This document shows, piece after piece, positions 39,478 through 49,168 of a DNA stretch of 64,000 nt (within the stretch, counting starts at the first letter, position 1; the number at the start of each line of letters is the position of its first letter). The notes beneath the pieces are model-generated. The model was not told the origin of the DNA. It worked only from the letters and a program-made list of their open reading frames with translations, and did not search any database. Location: assembly GCF_028401385.1 (NCBI RefSeq), contig NZ_JAQOMR010000001.1, forward strand, positions 3,206,501 through 3,270,500, read 5' to 3'. This stretch comes from Marinicella algicola (GTDB taxonomy: Bacteria; Pseudomonadota; Gammaproteobacteria; Xanthomonadales; Marinicellaceae). The translations under genes were made by a program, and so were the position numbers.

Positions 39478-40500
39478 ATGAGTGCGCCACAACCGGAAGC
39501 CTTCGGCCAGACAAAGGACGGCCAGACCGTCAGCCGAGTCACGATCTCGGGAGGCGGACTGACCGCGAAGATCATCAACTGGGGCGCCGTCGTTCAGGAT
39601 CTGCGCCTTGAAGGTCACGATCATGCGCTTGTTCTGGGATTTGACGATTTCGACAACTATCCGGCCCATTCTCCCTATTTTGGCGCAACACCGGGGCGTT
39701 CGTCCAACCGGATCGCGAATGGCCGTTTTTCAATCGAAGGCAAGGAATATCAGGTCGACTGCAACGAAAACGGCATCACCAATCTGCATGGCGGCAGCAA
39801 CGGTATCGGCGTCAGCATGTGGGAATTCGAGGAGATCGGCGAAGACCGGGTGACGCTCAAGATCACCGACCCGGACGGACGCGGCGGCTTTCCCGGCAAT
39901 TGCGAAATCCGCGCGCATTTCCGGCTGAAGCCGCGCGGCGTGTTCTCGGTGGTTTACGAGACAACCGCCGATCAGCCGACGATCGCCAACATGTGCAACC
40001 ACACCTATTTCAATCTCGGCAACGGCACGGATACCCTCGAGCACACGCTGATGATCATGGCCGACCACTATCTGCCAACGGATGAGCGGCAGATCCCGAC
40101 TGGCGAGCTGCGGTCTGTCGCAGGCACGCCCTTCGACTTCCGCAAGCCACATCCGATGAAGCGCGAAGACGAGAACGGCCGGCAGGTTTTGTTCGACCAC
40201 AATTTTTGCCTGTCGACCGAGCGCACCGAAAAGCGGCCGGTGATCAGCGCCTATGCGCCGTCATCGCGGGTCACGCTCGACGTGCTGACGACCGAGCCCG
40301 GTGTGCAACTCTACACCGCCTTCAAACTCGACGAGACGCCGGAAGGCCTCAACGGCTTCCCCTACGGCCCGTTTGCCGGTTTCTGCCTTGAAACCCAGGT
40401 CTGGCCCGACGCCATCAATCAGGAGGGCTTTCCGAACGCCATCCTTCGACCCGGCAAGACATTGCGCCAGGAGACGGACTACGTCTTTCGCAAGGGCTGA
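39478..40500 (+). CDS. galM: Aldose 1-epimerase (mutarotase)
   Basis: Interconverts alpha and beta anomers of sugars such as galactose; 340 residues from ATG 39478 with GGAGG before it. Landmarks are 'FGATPGRSSNRIANGRFSIEG', 'NLHGGSNGIG', 'MCNHTYFNLGN' (catalytic acid His) and 'GFCLETQVWPDA' (catalytic base Glu). No sugar-operon partners sit beside it; the next gene is a YdcF-like protein 24 bases downstream. Confidence 0.93.
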   Translation: MSAPQPEAFGQTKDGQTVSRVTISGGGLTAKIINWGAVVQDLRLEGHDHALVLGFDDFDNYPAHSPYFGATPGRSSNRIANGRFSIEGKEYQVDCNENGITNLHGGSNGIGVSMWEFEEIGEDRVTLKITDPDGRGGFPGNCEIRAHFRLKPRGVFSVVYETTADQPTIANMCNHTYFNLGNGTDTLEHTLMIMADHYLPTDERQIPTGELRSVAGTPFDFRKPHPMKREDENGRQVLFDHNFCLSTERTEKRPVISAYAPSSRVTLDVLTTEPGVQLYTAFKLDETPEGLNGFPYGPFAGFCLETQVWPDAINQEGFPNAILRPGKTLRQETDYVFRKG

Positions 40501-40524
40501 GTGACCGCTGTCCGGGACGCAGGC

Positions 40525-41325
40525 ATGATGTTCGTTCTGTCAAAGCTGTTCTGGCTGGTGTTCCAGCCCCTGGCATTCGCCTTTCTCTCAATGGTCGCGG
40601 CACTTTTCTGCCTTGCCTTTTCAAAGACCGGCGCGGCGGCGGTGTTTTCCGGCCTTGCCGCGCTGACGCTTGGGGTGACTTGTTTCACCAATCTCGGCGC
40701 GGTGCTGCTGGCTGATCTCGAAACCCGCTTCGACCGGCCGGACCTGACCGAACCACCGGGTTGCGCCATCGTGCTTGGCGGTGGCATCAATACCGGGGCC
40801 TCGGCCCGCCGGGGCAGCTATGTGTTCACCAGGGCAGCCGACCGCTATATCGAGGCGCTGCGACTTGCCCGGCTTTACCCGGAGATGACAATCCTGATCA
40901 CGGGCGGGGATAATGCGCTGACCGGTGTGAAAAACGGCGAGGCCGAGCCCGCTGCCCGGTTCTTTGCCGATCACGGCATCGCATCCGACCGCCTGATTTA
41001 TGAGCCCGATGCCCGCAACACGGCTGAGAACGCCGCCAATACGGCTGCGCTAATGGCGGAAAACGCGATGGAAGGGCCGTGCCTGCTGGTCACTTCGGCC
41101 TATCACATGCCGCGCGCCTTGGCGCTTTTCGAAATGACCGGGATGATCGTGACGCCTTGGCCCGCCGATTTCCGGACAGACGGCAGGCTTCGCCTTGCGC
41201 CCAGCACCGACAGACCGATGACCAATGCGGCAATGCTTTCTACTGCACTGCGCGAGTGGGCGGGTCTTCTCATTGCGCGGATGCGCGGCCACACAGCAAC
41301 ATTGTCTCCGCGGCAGGATGGATAG
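40525..41325 (+). CDS. YdcF/DUF218 family protein, ElyC-like
   Basis: A 266-residue protein with two N-terminal membrane helices (residues ~4-30 and ~35-55), then a DUF218 domain: 'GCAIVLGGGINTG', 'MTILITGGDNALT', 'DARNTAENAANTA' and 'LVTSAYHMPRALALFE'. E. coli ElyC of this family is linked to envelope assembly at low temperature; the biochemical role is unsettled. ATG 40525 is chosen over GTG 40501 because the helix starts there. Probably co-transcribed with galM. Confidence 0.87.
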   Translation: MMFVLSKLFWLVFQPLAFAFLSMVAALFCLAFSKTGAAAVFSGLAALTLGVTCFTNLGAVLLADLETRFDRPDLTEPPGCAIVLGGGINTGASARRGSYVFTRAADRYIEALRLARLYPEMTILITGGDNALTGVKNGEAEPAARFFADHGIASDRLIYEPDARNTAENAANTAALMAENAMEGPCLLVTSAYHMPRALALFEMTGMIVTPWPADFRTDGRLRLAPSTDRPMTNAAMLSTALREWAGLLIARMRGHTATLSPRQDG

Positions 41326-41367
41326 GAGCATCGGCCGGTTCAAGCCAATCGACCGACGCCAAGACTG

Positions 41368-41796
41368 TCAGGATTTCTTCGGACGCAGACGGACGACCAC
41401 ATCGATATGGGCGATTTCCATGCCGTCGGGCGGCGTCGGCAGGCCGTTCAGGGAAATGCCGTCGGCGGGCATGTCGACCACCTGGTTGTCACCTTCGATA
41501 AAGAAATGATGATGATCAGAGGTATTGGTGTCGAAATATGTTCTTGCGCCCTCGACGGCGAGAACACGGATCATACCGGCATTGGTAAACTGGTGGAGCG
41601 TGTTGTAGACCGTGGCCAGTGAAACCGGCACGCCGGCATCCTGTGCCTCGCCGTGCAGCTCCTCAACGGTCACATGACGATCACCCTTGGCGAAAAGCAA
41701 ATCGGCCAGCGCGACACGTTGACGCGTCGGACGCAGGCCGCTTCCACGAAGCTTTTCTTCTGATACGCGATTTCTCGGTGTCATATCCACTTTCAT
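41368..41796 (-). CDS. irr: Iron response regulator Irr (Fur family)
   Basis: Heme-responsive Fur-family regulator of iron and heme genes in Rhizobiales; 142 residues from ATG 41796 (ATG 41784 is also possible). The winged helix is 'LRPTRQRVALADLLFAKGDRHVTVEELHGEA', with recognition helix 'VSLATVYNTLHQF'. 'NTSDHHHFFIEGDNQVVDM' contains the His cluster that binds ferrous heme, a hallmark of Irr over Fur. The frame extends to 41856, but that part overlaps a palindrome. It diverges from fabA, the usual arrangement. Confidence 0.93.
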   Translation of the reverse strand: MKVDMTPRNRVSEEKLRGSGLRPTRQRVALADLLFAKGDRHVTVEELHGEAQDAGVPVSLATVYNTLHQFTNAGMIRVLAVEGARTYFDTNTSDHHHFFIEGDNQVVDMPADGISLNGLPTPPDGMEIAHIDVVVRLRPKKS

Positions 41797-41837
41797 GGGT
41801 TGATCTGACAAAATGCAAATATCGCTCGGTATAACCG

Positions 41838-41858
41838 TATTGAGAATCGCTTTCAATA
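41838..41858. promoter_or_regulatory. Palindrome upstream of irr, candidate metalloregulator operator
   Basis: TATTGA-N9-TCAATA, with further symmetry in GAA/TTC inside, lies 42 bases before the irr start. It resembles Fur/Irr-family dyads in style but is not a textbook ICE box. May autoregulate irr. Confidence 0.4.
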
Positions 41859-42088
41859 GGACTGGGGCTTGCGGCGATTGAAATTAAGCTGCAAATACCG
41901 GTCTGAAACGCGTTTCGCTCTGGCCGCGGAAGACGGCTTCCTGTATGGCCTCGGTGAACGGAATGACAATTGATTTACGGGATTTCTGGCCCAAGTAGCA
42001 TATCGGCGCATTGCTGCAACAAGAATACGCCCTTATCTTGTGCCCGATACCGGAAACCCCTCGCGGAACGAAGGGAAGCAGAGTTTTA

Positions 42089-42598
42089 ATGAGCACGAAA
42101 CAATCGCATTTCGATTACGAAGACATCATCAAGTGCGCCGAGGGCGAGCTTTTCGGCCCCGGCAATGCGCAACTTCCGATGCCGCCGATGTTGATGTTCA
42201 ACCGCATTACCGAGATTTCGGAGGATGGCGGCGTCAATGGCAAGGGCCACGCCCGTGCAGAATTTGACATCACGCCCGACCTCTGGTTTTTCGAATGCCA
42301 CTTCAAGGGCGACCCCGTCATGCCGGGTTGCCTGGGCCTCGACGCGCTGTGGCAGCTGACCGGATTTTATCTCGGCTGGCTTGGTGAACCCGGCAAAGGC
42401 CGTGCGATTTCCACAGGTGAGGTGAAATTTTCGGGCATGATCACGCCGAAGAACAAGCTCGTCGAATATGGCGTCGACTTCAAGCGCGTGATGCGCGGCC
42501 GCCTGGTTCTCGGCATTGCCGACGGCTGGGTGAAAGCCGATGGCGAAATCATCTACAAGGCCTCCGATCTCAGGGTCGGCCTGTTCAAGGAACAGTAA
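42089..42598 (+). CDS. fabA: 3-hydroxydecanoyl-ACP dehydratase/isomerase FabA
   Basis: Makes cis-3-decenoyl-ACP, the branch point to unsaturated fatty acids; 169 residues from ATG 42089. '[30 protein letters not shown]' contains the catalytic His and conserved Asp of the hotdog fold, and '[15 protein letters not shown]' is the usual start of the domain. First gene of fabA-fabB-fabI; the 232-base gap to irr carries its promoter. Frame intact. Confidence 0.96.
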   Translation: MSTKQSHFDYEDIIKCAEGELFGPGNAQLPMPPMLMFNRITEISEDGGVNGKGHARAEFDITPDLWFFECHFKGDPVMPGCLGLDALWQLTGFYLGWLGEPGKGRAISTGEVKFSGMITPKNKLVEYGVDFKRVMRGRLVLGIADGWVKADGEIIYKASDLRVGLFKEQ

Positions 42599-42656
42599 GC
42601 CGCAATTGGCGGTCGCGCCGGCAGGCGAGACCGGAGGAGAAAGAGAAGGAACGAAT

Positions 42657-43876
42657 ATGAGACGTGTTGTCGTTACGGGATTGGGAATCGTATCCTCGAT
42701 CGGAAACGATGCCGCCGAAGTCACCGCTTCGCTGCGCGAGGCGAAATCAGGCATCTCTTTCTCGCCGGATTTCGCCGAGCACGGTTTCAAATGCCAGGTC
42801 TGGGGACGGCCGACGCTGGACCCGACCGACCAGGTCGACCGCCGCGCCATGCGCTTTCTCTCGCAGGGCGGGGCGTGGAACCACGTCGCCATGAAACAGG
42901 CGATTGCCGACAGCGGCCTCGAGGATGGTGACATCACCAATGAGCGCACCGGCATCGTCATGGGCTCCGGAGGACCGTCGACACGAACGATCGTGGAAGC
43001 GGCTTTGACTACGGAGAAAAACGGCTCACCAAAGCGGATCGGCCCGTTTGCCGTGCCGAAGGCAATGTCTTCGACCGCCTCGGCGACGCTTGCCACCTGG
43101 TTCAAGATCCATGGCGTCAACTATTCGATTTCTTCAGCCTGCTCGACCTCGGCGCATTGCATCGGCAACGCCGCCGAGCTGATCCAGTGGGGCAAGCAGG
43201 ACGTGATGTTTGCCGGTGGTCATGAGGACCTTGACTGGACCATGTCGAACCTGTTCGACGCGATGGGCGCCATGACCAGCGACTTCAACGAGGACGCCCA
43301 GCGCGCCTCGCGCGCTTATGATGCCGCCCGTGACGGTTTCGTCATCGCTGGCGGTGCTGGCGTCGTCATCCTCGAGGAACTGGAGCACGCCAAGGCCCGT
43401 GGCGCCAAGATTTACGGCGAGCTCATCGGCTACGGTGCGACATCGGACGGCTATGACATGGTCGCGCCCTCCGGGAAGGCGCCGTGCGCTGCATGCGACA
43501 GGCGCTGGCGGATGTTGATGGCGAAATCGACTACATCAACACCCATGGCACATCAACGCCGGTCGGCGACAGCCGGGAAATAGGCGCAATACGTGAAGTC
43601 TTCGGTGAAAAGATCCCGCATATCCAGTCGACCAAGTCACTCACCGGCCATTCGCTCGGTGCTGCCGGCGTTCAGGAATCGATCTATTCTCTGCTGATGA
43701 TGCAGGAAGGCTTTATCGGCGAAAGCGCCCATATCGATCTTCTTGACCCTGAATTCGAAGGCGTTCCGATCGTGCGTGAGCGCATCGACAACGCCAAGCT
43801 CGAAACCGTCCTTTCTAACTCGTTCGGCTTCGGTGGCACGAACGCCTCGCTGGTTTTCCGGCGTTACAATGGATAA
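42657..43876 (+). CDS. fabB: 3-oxoacyl-ACP synthase I FabB (one frameshift at ~43473)
   Basis: Elongates unsaturated acyl-ACP intermediates; about 406 residues. The catalytic triad is visible: Cys in '[14 protein letters not shown]', His in '[11 protein letters not shown]' and His in '[13 protein letters not shown]'. One G missing at 43473-43475 splits 'YDMVAPSG' from '[10 protein letters not shown]' (expected VAPSGEGAVRCM). The start is ATG 42657 after GGAGG. It overlaps fabI by 8 bases. FabB is essential for unsaturated fatty acids where FabA is the sole dehydratase, so the break is most likely an error in the sequence. Confidence 0.94.
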
Positions 43877-44693
43877 TGTGCAGATGACCGGACTTATGCA
43901 GGGCAAACGCGGCCTCATCATGGGCGTTGCCAACAACCACTCCATTGCCTGGGGCATCGCCAAGGCGGTCCATGCAGAGGGTGCCGAGCTTGCCTTCACC
44001 TATCAGGGCGAAGCGCTCGGGCGGCGCGTACATCCGCTGGCAGCTGAGGCTGGTTCGGACTTCGTCGTTCCTTGCGATGTCGAGGATATCGAGAGTGTCG
44101 ACGCGGTGTTCGATGCCATCAAGGAGCGCTGGGGCAAGCTCGATTTTCTGGTCCACGCCGTCGGTTTTTCCGACAAGAGCGAGCTCAAGGGGCTCTATGC
44201 TAACACCACGCGGGACAATTTCGTCCGCACCATGGTGATCTCCTGCTTCTCCTTCACCGAGATTGCCAAGCGGGCTGCGGAGCTGATGACCGATGGCGGC
44301 TCGATGCTGACGCTGACCTATGGCGGGTCCACGGCTGTTGTACCGAATTACAATGTCATGGGTGTCGCCAAGGCCGGGCTTGAAGCCTCTGTGCGTTACC
44401 TTGCCGGTGATTACGGCCCGCGCGGCATCCGCGTCAATGCAATCTCTGCCGGTCCTGTGCGCACCCTTGCCGGCTCTGGCGTCGGCGATGCGCGCCTCGT
44501 CTATGCCTGGCAACAGCGCAATGCGCCGCTACGCCGCCCGACCACGATTGAAGATGTTGGCGGATCGGGGCTCTACCTGCTTTCCGACCTCGCATCCGGT
44601 GTCACCGGCGAGATTCATTTCGTCGACAATGGCTACAATATTCTGTCCATGCCAATCCCGGAAATGATGCGCCGGGGCGACCCGGAAACCTGA
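43869..44693 (+). CDS. fabI: Enoyl-ACP reductase FabI
   Basis: NADH-dependent last step of fatty acid elongation, and the triclosan target; 274 residues from ATG 43869. An SDR fold with glycine motif '[13 protein letters not shown]', active-site 'YNVMGVAK' (Tyr-x6-Lys) preceded by a second Tyr, and '[18 protein letters not shown]'. The overlap with fabB suggests coupled translation. A terminator follows at 44737. Frame intact. Confidence 0.95.
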   Translation: MDNVQMTGLMQGKRGLIMGVANNHSIAWGIAKAVHAEGAELAFTYQGEALGRRVHPLAAEAGSDFVVPCDVEDIESVDAVFDAIKERWGKLDFLVHAVGFSDKSELKGLYANTTRDNFVRTMVISCFSFTEIAKRAAELMTDGGSMLTLTYGGSTAVVPNYNVMGVAKAGLEASVRYLAGDYGPRGIRVNAISAGPVRTLAGSGVGDARLVYAWQQRNAPLRRPTTIEDVGGSGLYLLSDLASGVTGEIHFVDNGYNILSMPIPEMMRRGDPET

Positions 44694-44736
44694 GGGCGCT
44701 GACGCCAGATCGATAGACACAACCTTTAAGAGAAAA

Positions 44737-44770
44737 AGGCGCGGCTGTTTTTCAGCCGCGCCTCTTTTTT
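44737..44770 (+). terminator. Rho-independent terminator after fabI
   Basis: AGGCGCGGCTG-TTTTT-CAGCCGCGCCT (11 bp stem) followed by C and T6. Confidence 0.93.
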
Positions 44771-45169
44771 GACGATCGCGACATCTTCGCCGGTAAAAAC
44801 GGCCAATGTACGTCGATCAGGTTTCGGTCTGCGCCCGGCACATGTCAGATCGGCGTCGAGCCTCTTTTAATAATTAATCATACGTTTGATTTTATTGCGT
44901 TTTCGATCCATATCCGGAACGGCTTGGACGCCAAAGTGACCTTGGACCGACATTGTATACTCCCAATTTATCTTTGTTTCTCAGAGGATTATCGTTGCAG
45001 AACCGCAACACAAATTTATTAATCATTCGATTGAACTATCATTCCACCACCGGTTTATTGTTCAAAATGGCCCAGCCGGGTTTGATGCGGATGGATGCAA
45101 CGCAACGAGCTGCTTCCAGCCCAGGGCAAGACCTAATGCCCCCGTTTAATTCAACGAGGAGTTATCTTC
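44771..45169. other. Long AT-rich regulatory gap before the porin gene
   Basis: About 400 bases with no plausible gene, clearly more AT-rich than its surroundings. TATACT (44956-44961) is a good -10. Upstream, TTGGAC occurs twice 20 bases apart (starting at 44923 and 44943), too poorly spaced to name a -35 with confidence. GAGGAG lies 11 bases before the porin ATG. A long leader of about 200 bases is likely; it could hold an sRNA target or sRNA gene, but none is recognised. Confidence 0.4.
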
Positions 45170-46243
45170 ATGAACTTCAAAAGCCTCTTTCTTGGCTCGG
45201 CTGCTGCGCTTGCAGCCACAACCGGCGCGCAAGCTGCCGACCCGGTCGTCGTTATCGAACCGGTTCAGAACAACTATGTCGAAGTTTGTGACGCTTTCGG
45301 GGCCGGCTACTTCTACATTCCCGGTACCGAAACCTGCCTGAATGTCGGCGGTTACGTCCGCTTCCAGGTTGACGGCTCGAATGGCGGCAATGTCCCGGAC
45401 GCATGGAACGTCTTCACGCGTGGTCAGCTCGACATCTCGTCCAAGTCCGATTCCGAGCTCGGCACGCTCACGGGCCTGATCTCGCTGCGCAGCGAAGCAT
45501 ATTCCAACGATGACGCCGCAACGACTTACATCAATGAAGCCTATATCGGTCTCGGCGGCTTCCAGGCCGGTCGCTTCCTCAGCTATTGGGATGAAGGTCT
45601 TGTCGGTGAAATCGACGATCTCTCCGGCAACACCCGCTTCAACTCCATGCGCTATGTCTTCGCCGGTGATGGCTTCGTGGCAGGTCTCTCGCTCGACGCT
45701 CTCGAGCCCGACATGGTCGGCCTTGATGACAGCAAAAACATCCCCAAGATCGGCATTTCCGGTCGTGTCGGCTTCCAGGCCGGTGGCGTGGGCGCCAAAC
45801 TCGACGCTGCTTACGATACTTACAACGAAGAAGCATCGCTGCGTTTGATGTCCTCGATCGCAATTGGCCCCGGTTCGCTTAACCTCGGCGCCAACTACTC
45901 CACCGGTTGGAACGCATATGCCAACACCTTCAGCAATGAGTTTTACGACTACTCGCTGCAGACCCCGACGGTTGTTCAGGGCGTATACGCCGAGTGGGCA
46001 TTGGCTGCTGGCTACCAGCTCGATGTGACCGAGAAGTTCTCCGTCACGCCGGCTTACCAGTGGACCTCCGCCAACGTTCCGGGTCAGGATAACGAAGACT
46101 TCTGGTCCGCAGGCGTCCTGTTCGACTACACCATCGTTGATGGCCTGAGCGCCAAGCTCAACGTTGGTTACACCGACCTGCCCGACACCTATGCGGACGA
46201 AGACTACTGGGCTGGCTGGTTCCGCCTGCAGCGCGACTTCTAA
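45170..46243 (+). CDS. Alphaproteobacterial outer-membrane porin (Omp2/RopA family)
   Basis: A 357-residue beta-barrel precursor. The signal peptide MNFKSLFLGSAAALAATTG ends in AQA; mature start 'ADPVVVIEPVQNNYVEVCDAFGAGYFYIPGTETCLNVGGYVRFQV' is diagnostic of this porin family, including the paired Cys (CDAFG...TCLNVGG). The protein ends in Phe ('WFRLQRDF'), the Bam recognition signal. Forms trimeric general-diffusion channels. It is a solitary gene with its own promoter and terminator. Frame intact. Confidence 0.95.
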   Translation: MNFKSLFLGSAAALAATTGAQAADPVVVIEPVQNNYVEVCDAFGAGYFYIPGTETCLNVGGYVRFQVDGSNGGNVPDAWNVFTRGQLDISSKSDSELGTLTGLISLRSEAYSNDDAATTYINEAYIGLGGFQAGRFLSYWDEGLVGEIDDLSGNTRFNSMRYVFAGDGFVAGLSLDALEPDMVGLDDSKNIPKIGISGRVGFQAGGVGAKLDAAYDTYNEEASLRLMSSIAIGPGSLNLGANYSTGWNAYANTFSNEFYDYSLQTPTVVQGVYAEWALAAGYQLDVTEKFSVTPAYQWTSANVPGQDNEDFWSAGVLFDYTIVDGLSAKLNVGYTDLPDTYADEDYWAGWFRLQRDF

Positions 46244-46257
46244 TCTCAGTTGCTCTG

Positions 46258-46286
46258 AAAGAGGCCCGTAACGGGCCTCTTTTTTC
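46258..46286 (+). terminator. Rho-independent terminator of the porin gene
   Basis: AGAGGCCCGT-A-ACGGGCCTCT followed by T6, 15 bases after the stop. Confidence 0.92.
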
Positions 46287-46382
46287 TCCCGGGTCGCGCC
46301 AAGGCGCAGCCCGGCTTTTTGTCTGCTATCAGCTGCGAAGTATGCCCGGCAACGCACCCCACTCAGTCTTCGGGGGATTGTT

Positions 46383-47969
46383 CTAGCTGGCCTGGAATTC
46401 CACCAGATGGACACCGCCACGCGCAGCAGCATCTTCTACCGCTGCGACGAGTTCATCCTCATCTGCCGTGCTCGAGAAGCCGAGACCGAAGGCATTGGCG
46501 ATCTTTTCCATATCCGGCGGCGTCGGCGTCACGCCCTCCGGGACAATGCCCGCATCTTCCATATAGGTCTCGATCTCACGATAGCCGCGGTTGTTCCAGA
46601 CGAGAAAAACAACATCCGCCTTCTCATCCACCGCCGTTCCAAGCTCTGCCAGCGAGAACTGCAGACCACCATCGCCGACAATCGCGACAACGGGCCGTGA
46701 CGGCTCGCCGATGGCCGCACCGATGGGCCCCGGCGGCACATAGCCAAGCGCGCCATAGCCGGTCGCTGAATTGAACCAGAGCTTTGGGGCGGCGGCCTCG
46801 AAATAGAGGTTCGCGGCATAGACGAGTTGGGTAGAATCACCGATGAGCCGCGCACCAGGTACCGCGTCGCGCAGGCGGTGCAGCAGCCGCACTTCGCCTC
46901 TGATCTTGTCCGAAAGCGCGCTCCAGGCGGCTTCGCATGCGCCTCTGGCCCGATGAGCTCCGGTGCTTTCCTGTCCGTCGAAAAGCGAAGCCAACCGGCA
47001 AAGCGCCGAGGCGCAGTCCTCCACGATCATGGCATCTGCGGCAGGACCCGACGCGATCTGCGCGATGTCGACGTCAATGCGAATGAGTTTTTGAAAGGCG
47101 GGAAAGCCGCCATCCACATAGACATCATAATCGGTCTGGCCGAGCTCTGTTCCGACGGCAATGACGAGATCACTTGCCGCGATCAGGTCGCGCACTGGCG
47201 CAAGACTGGCGCTGGCGGGCACCTGCAACGGATGGCCCGCTAGAAGCCCGCGGGCATTCGCCGTCAGCACGACCGGCGCGTCGCAGCGCTCGGCAAAGGC
47301 CCGCAGCGGGGCTTCCGCGCCGGATGCGCCACCGCCCGCCAGAATGACAGGGGCCTTTGCAGAACCGATCATGGCGGCTGCCGATTGAATGACCTCCTCT
47401 TCGGCGCGCGGCTTCGCCTCGGGCAGGATAGCTGGCGCAGGCGGCGCAATCCGTTCAACCATCACGTCGGTCGGTATTTCCAGATGCACCGGCCCCGGAC
47501 GGCCCGAAACGGCAAGCGCCAGACAGCGCGCAAGCACACCCGCCAGATCCGCCGCCTGCATGAGCGTCACAGAGCCCTTGGCAAAGCGTGTCATCAACGC
47601 CTGCTGATCCGGCAGCTCATGCAGACATCCCTGCCCCTTCCCCAGTGTGGCGCGGGCGTTGACACCGGAGATCACCAGCATCGGCACACTGTCGGCGCGT
47701 GCCTGCGCCATCGCCGTGATCGTATTGGTCAGCCCCGGCCCGGTGATCACGAAAGCAACACCTGGTCTGCCGGTGACACGAGCATAGCCGTCAGCCATGA
47801 AGCCAGCACCCTGTTCGTGACGCGGCGTGACATGGCGGATCTTCGAAGCGGCAAGCCCGCGATAGAGCTCGGCCGTGTGTACGCCGGGAATGCCGAAGAC
47901 GACCTCGACACCATGGGCTTCCAGCAGGCGAACAAGCGCCTCGCCGACGGAAACAGTTTCTCCGATCAT
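46383..47969 (-). CDS. aruI: Thiamine-diphosphate decarboxylase, probable 5-guanidino-2-oxopentanoate decarboxylase
   Basis: A 528-residue acetolactate-synthase-like enzyme. 'PRHEQGAGFMADGYARVTGRPGVAFVITGPG' is the N-terminal ThDP part with the catalytic Glu (HEQ). 'GDGGLQFSLAELGTAVDEKADVVFLVWNN' is the C-terminal ThDP/Mg motif (GDG...NN). It overlaps an AruH-like transaminase gene by 4 bases. In Pseudomonas, AruH converts arginine to 2-ketoarginine and AruI decarboxylates it to 4-guanidinobutanal; the same pairing here supports this over a generic acetolactate synthase. Confidence 0.82.
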   Translation of the reverse strand: MIGETVSVGEALVRLLEAHGVEVVFGIPGVHTAELYRGLAASKIRHVTPRHEQGAGFMADGYARVTGRPGVAFVITGPGLTNTITAMAQARADSVPMLVISGVNARATLGKGQGCLHELPDQQALMTRFAKGSVTLMQAADLAGVLARCLALAVSGRPGPVHLEIPTDVMVERIAPPAPAILPEAKPRAEEEVIQSAAAMIGSAKAPVILAGGGASGAEAPLRAFAERCDAPVVLTANARGLLAGHPLQVPASASLAPVRDLIAASDLVIAVGTELGQTDYDVYVDGGFPAFQKLIRIDVDIAQIASGPAADAMIVEDCASALCRLASLFDGQESTGAHRARGACEAAWSALSDKIRGEVRLLHRLRDAVPGARLIGDSTQLVYAANLYFEAAAPKLWFNSATGYGALGYVPPGPIGAAIGEPSRPVVAIVGDGGLQFSLAELGTAVDEKADVVFLVWNNRGYREIETYMEDAGIVPEGVTPTPPDMEKIANAFGLGFSSTADEDELVAAVEDAAARGGVHLVEFQAS

Positions 47970-49162
47970 GCCTCGGCCACCTTTTTCTCTTCGTTGAGCG
48001 CCGCGGCAAAACGGCTGATCCGCCGCGCGGCCTCTTCAATGTCGGCATCGGGCACTGTCAGACTGATACGAATGAACCCATCCGCTTCGTCCCCGAAGGA
48101 TGAGCCGGGCATCACCGCCAGATGCTCGTCTGCCAGCAAGCCAAGCGCGAAGGCCTCACCGGAAAGGCCGGTTGCCGAGACATCGGCCAGGGCAAACATG
48201 CCGGCTTCCGGCATGGCGCAGGAAATGCCGGAGGCCGGCGACAGCGCATCGACCAGGAGGGCGGCGCGCCGCTTCAGGGAGGCGCGCAACGTGGCCGAAA
48301 CGCCGCTTGGACGCTCGATCGCGGCAGCCGTGGCGTCGGCAATGAAGGGTTGGTTGCCGAACAGCATGGTTTCGGCCACCGGTAAAAGCCGTTCGCAGAA
48401 TGCGGCGGGGCCGATTGCCCAGCCACTGCGGAAACCCGGAGCGGCATGAGACTTGGAGATCGAGGACACCGATATCGTTCGCTCCGCCAGATCGGCATTA
48501 TCGAGCGGCGAGGCAAAACCACCACCGAAGATCAACTCTTCATAGACCTCGTCGGCGATGATCCAGAGATCGTGTTTGCGGCAGACGTCTCCGATCGCAG
48601 CGAGTTCTTCAGCTGTCAGCACGGCACCGGTCGGATTATGCGGCGTGTTGAGCAGAAGCACGCGAGCGTTTGGCGTGATCGCCTGTTCGAGAATGTCGGC
48701 GCGCATGTGGAAGCCATGTTCAGGCTTCAGCGGCACCGGCACCATCTCCGCTCCCGTGGAGCGGATCACGCCTTCATAGGTGGCATAAAGCGGGTCACCG
48801 ACAAGGACGGCATCGCCCTTTTCCACCAGCGTCAGCATCACCGCGAAAAGTGCCGTCTGGGTCCCCGGAAAGCAGACGATATTTTCAGGCCCGATCTGAC
48901 GCCGGGTCCGTGCCGTGTAACGTTTCGACAGCGCGTTCAAAAGCGGCGGTTCGCCACGCCCGTTGGAATAGCCGATCCGGCCTTCGGCAAGCGCACTGGC
49001 GACAACATCGGCAAGCACGGGATCCGGACCGACATCGGGCTCGCCAATGGTCAGTTCCAGGATCGGTGTTCCCGCTTCCTTCATGGCGCGCGCGCTCAGG
49101 TGGACGGCCCACTTGTCGGAACCGAGGCCGCCAAGGCGGTTGGAAATCGTGGCGTAGTGCAT
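47966..49162 (-). CDS. aruH: Class I/II aminotransferase, probable arginine:pyruvate transaminase
   Basis: A 398-residue PLP enzyme of fold type I. 'LELTIGEPDVGPDPVLADVVA', 'GYSNGRGEPPLLNAL', 'NTPHNPTGAVLTAEEL' (cofactor Asn) and 'SISKSHAAPGFRSGWAIGP' (Schiff-base Lys in SKSHA, Arg pocket in GFRSGW) are visible. It is followed by the aruI-like gene with a 4-base overlap and preceded six bases away by a TetR gene. The SISKSHAxPGxRxGW form is typical of the AruH branch. Substrate assignment rests on context. Confidence 0.83.
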   Translation of the reverse strand: MHYATISNRLGGLGSDKWAVHLSARAMKEAGTPILELTIGEPDVGPDPVLADVVASALAEGRIGYSNGRGEPPLLNALSKRYTARTRRQIGPENIVCFPGTQTALFAVMLTLVEKGDAVLVGDPLYATYEGVIRSTGAEMVPVPLKPEHGFHMRADILEQAITPNARVLLLNTPHNPTGAVLTAEELAAIGDVCRKHDLWIIADEVYEELIFGGGFASPLDNADLAERTISVSSISKSHAAPGFRSGWAIGPAAFCERLLPVAETMLFGNQPFIADATAAAIERPSGVSATLRASLKRRAALLVDALSPASGISCAMPEAGMFALADVSATGLSGEAFALGLLADEHLAVMPGSSFGDEADGFIRISLTVPDADIEEAARRISRFAAALNEEKKVAEA

Positions 49163-49168
49163 GTCCTG

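Noticed and set aside
45146..46432. A 428-residue minus-strand frame opposite the porin
   Set aside because: Shadow of the porin gene; no ribosome site, no family signature, and the porin has its own signal peptide and terminator.
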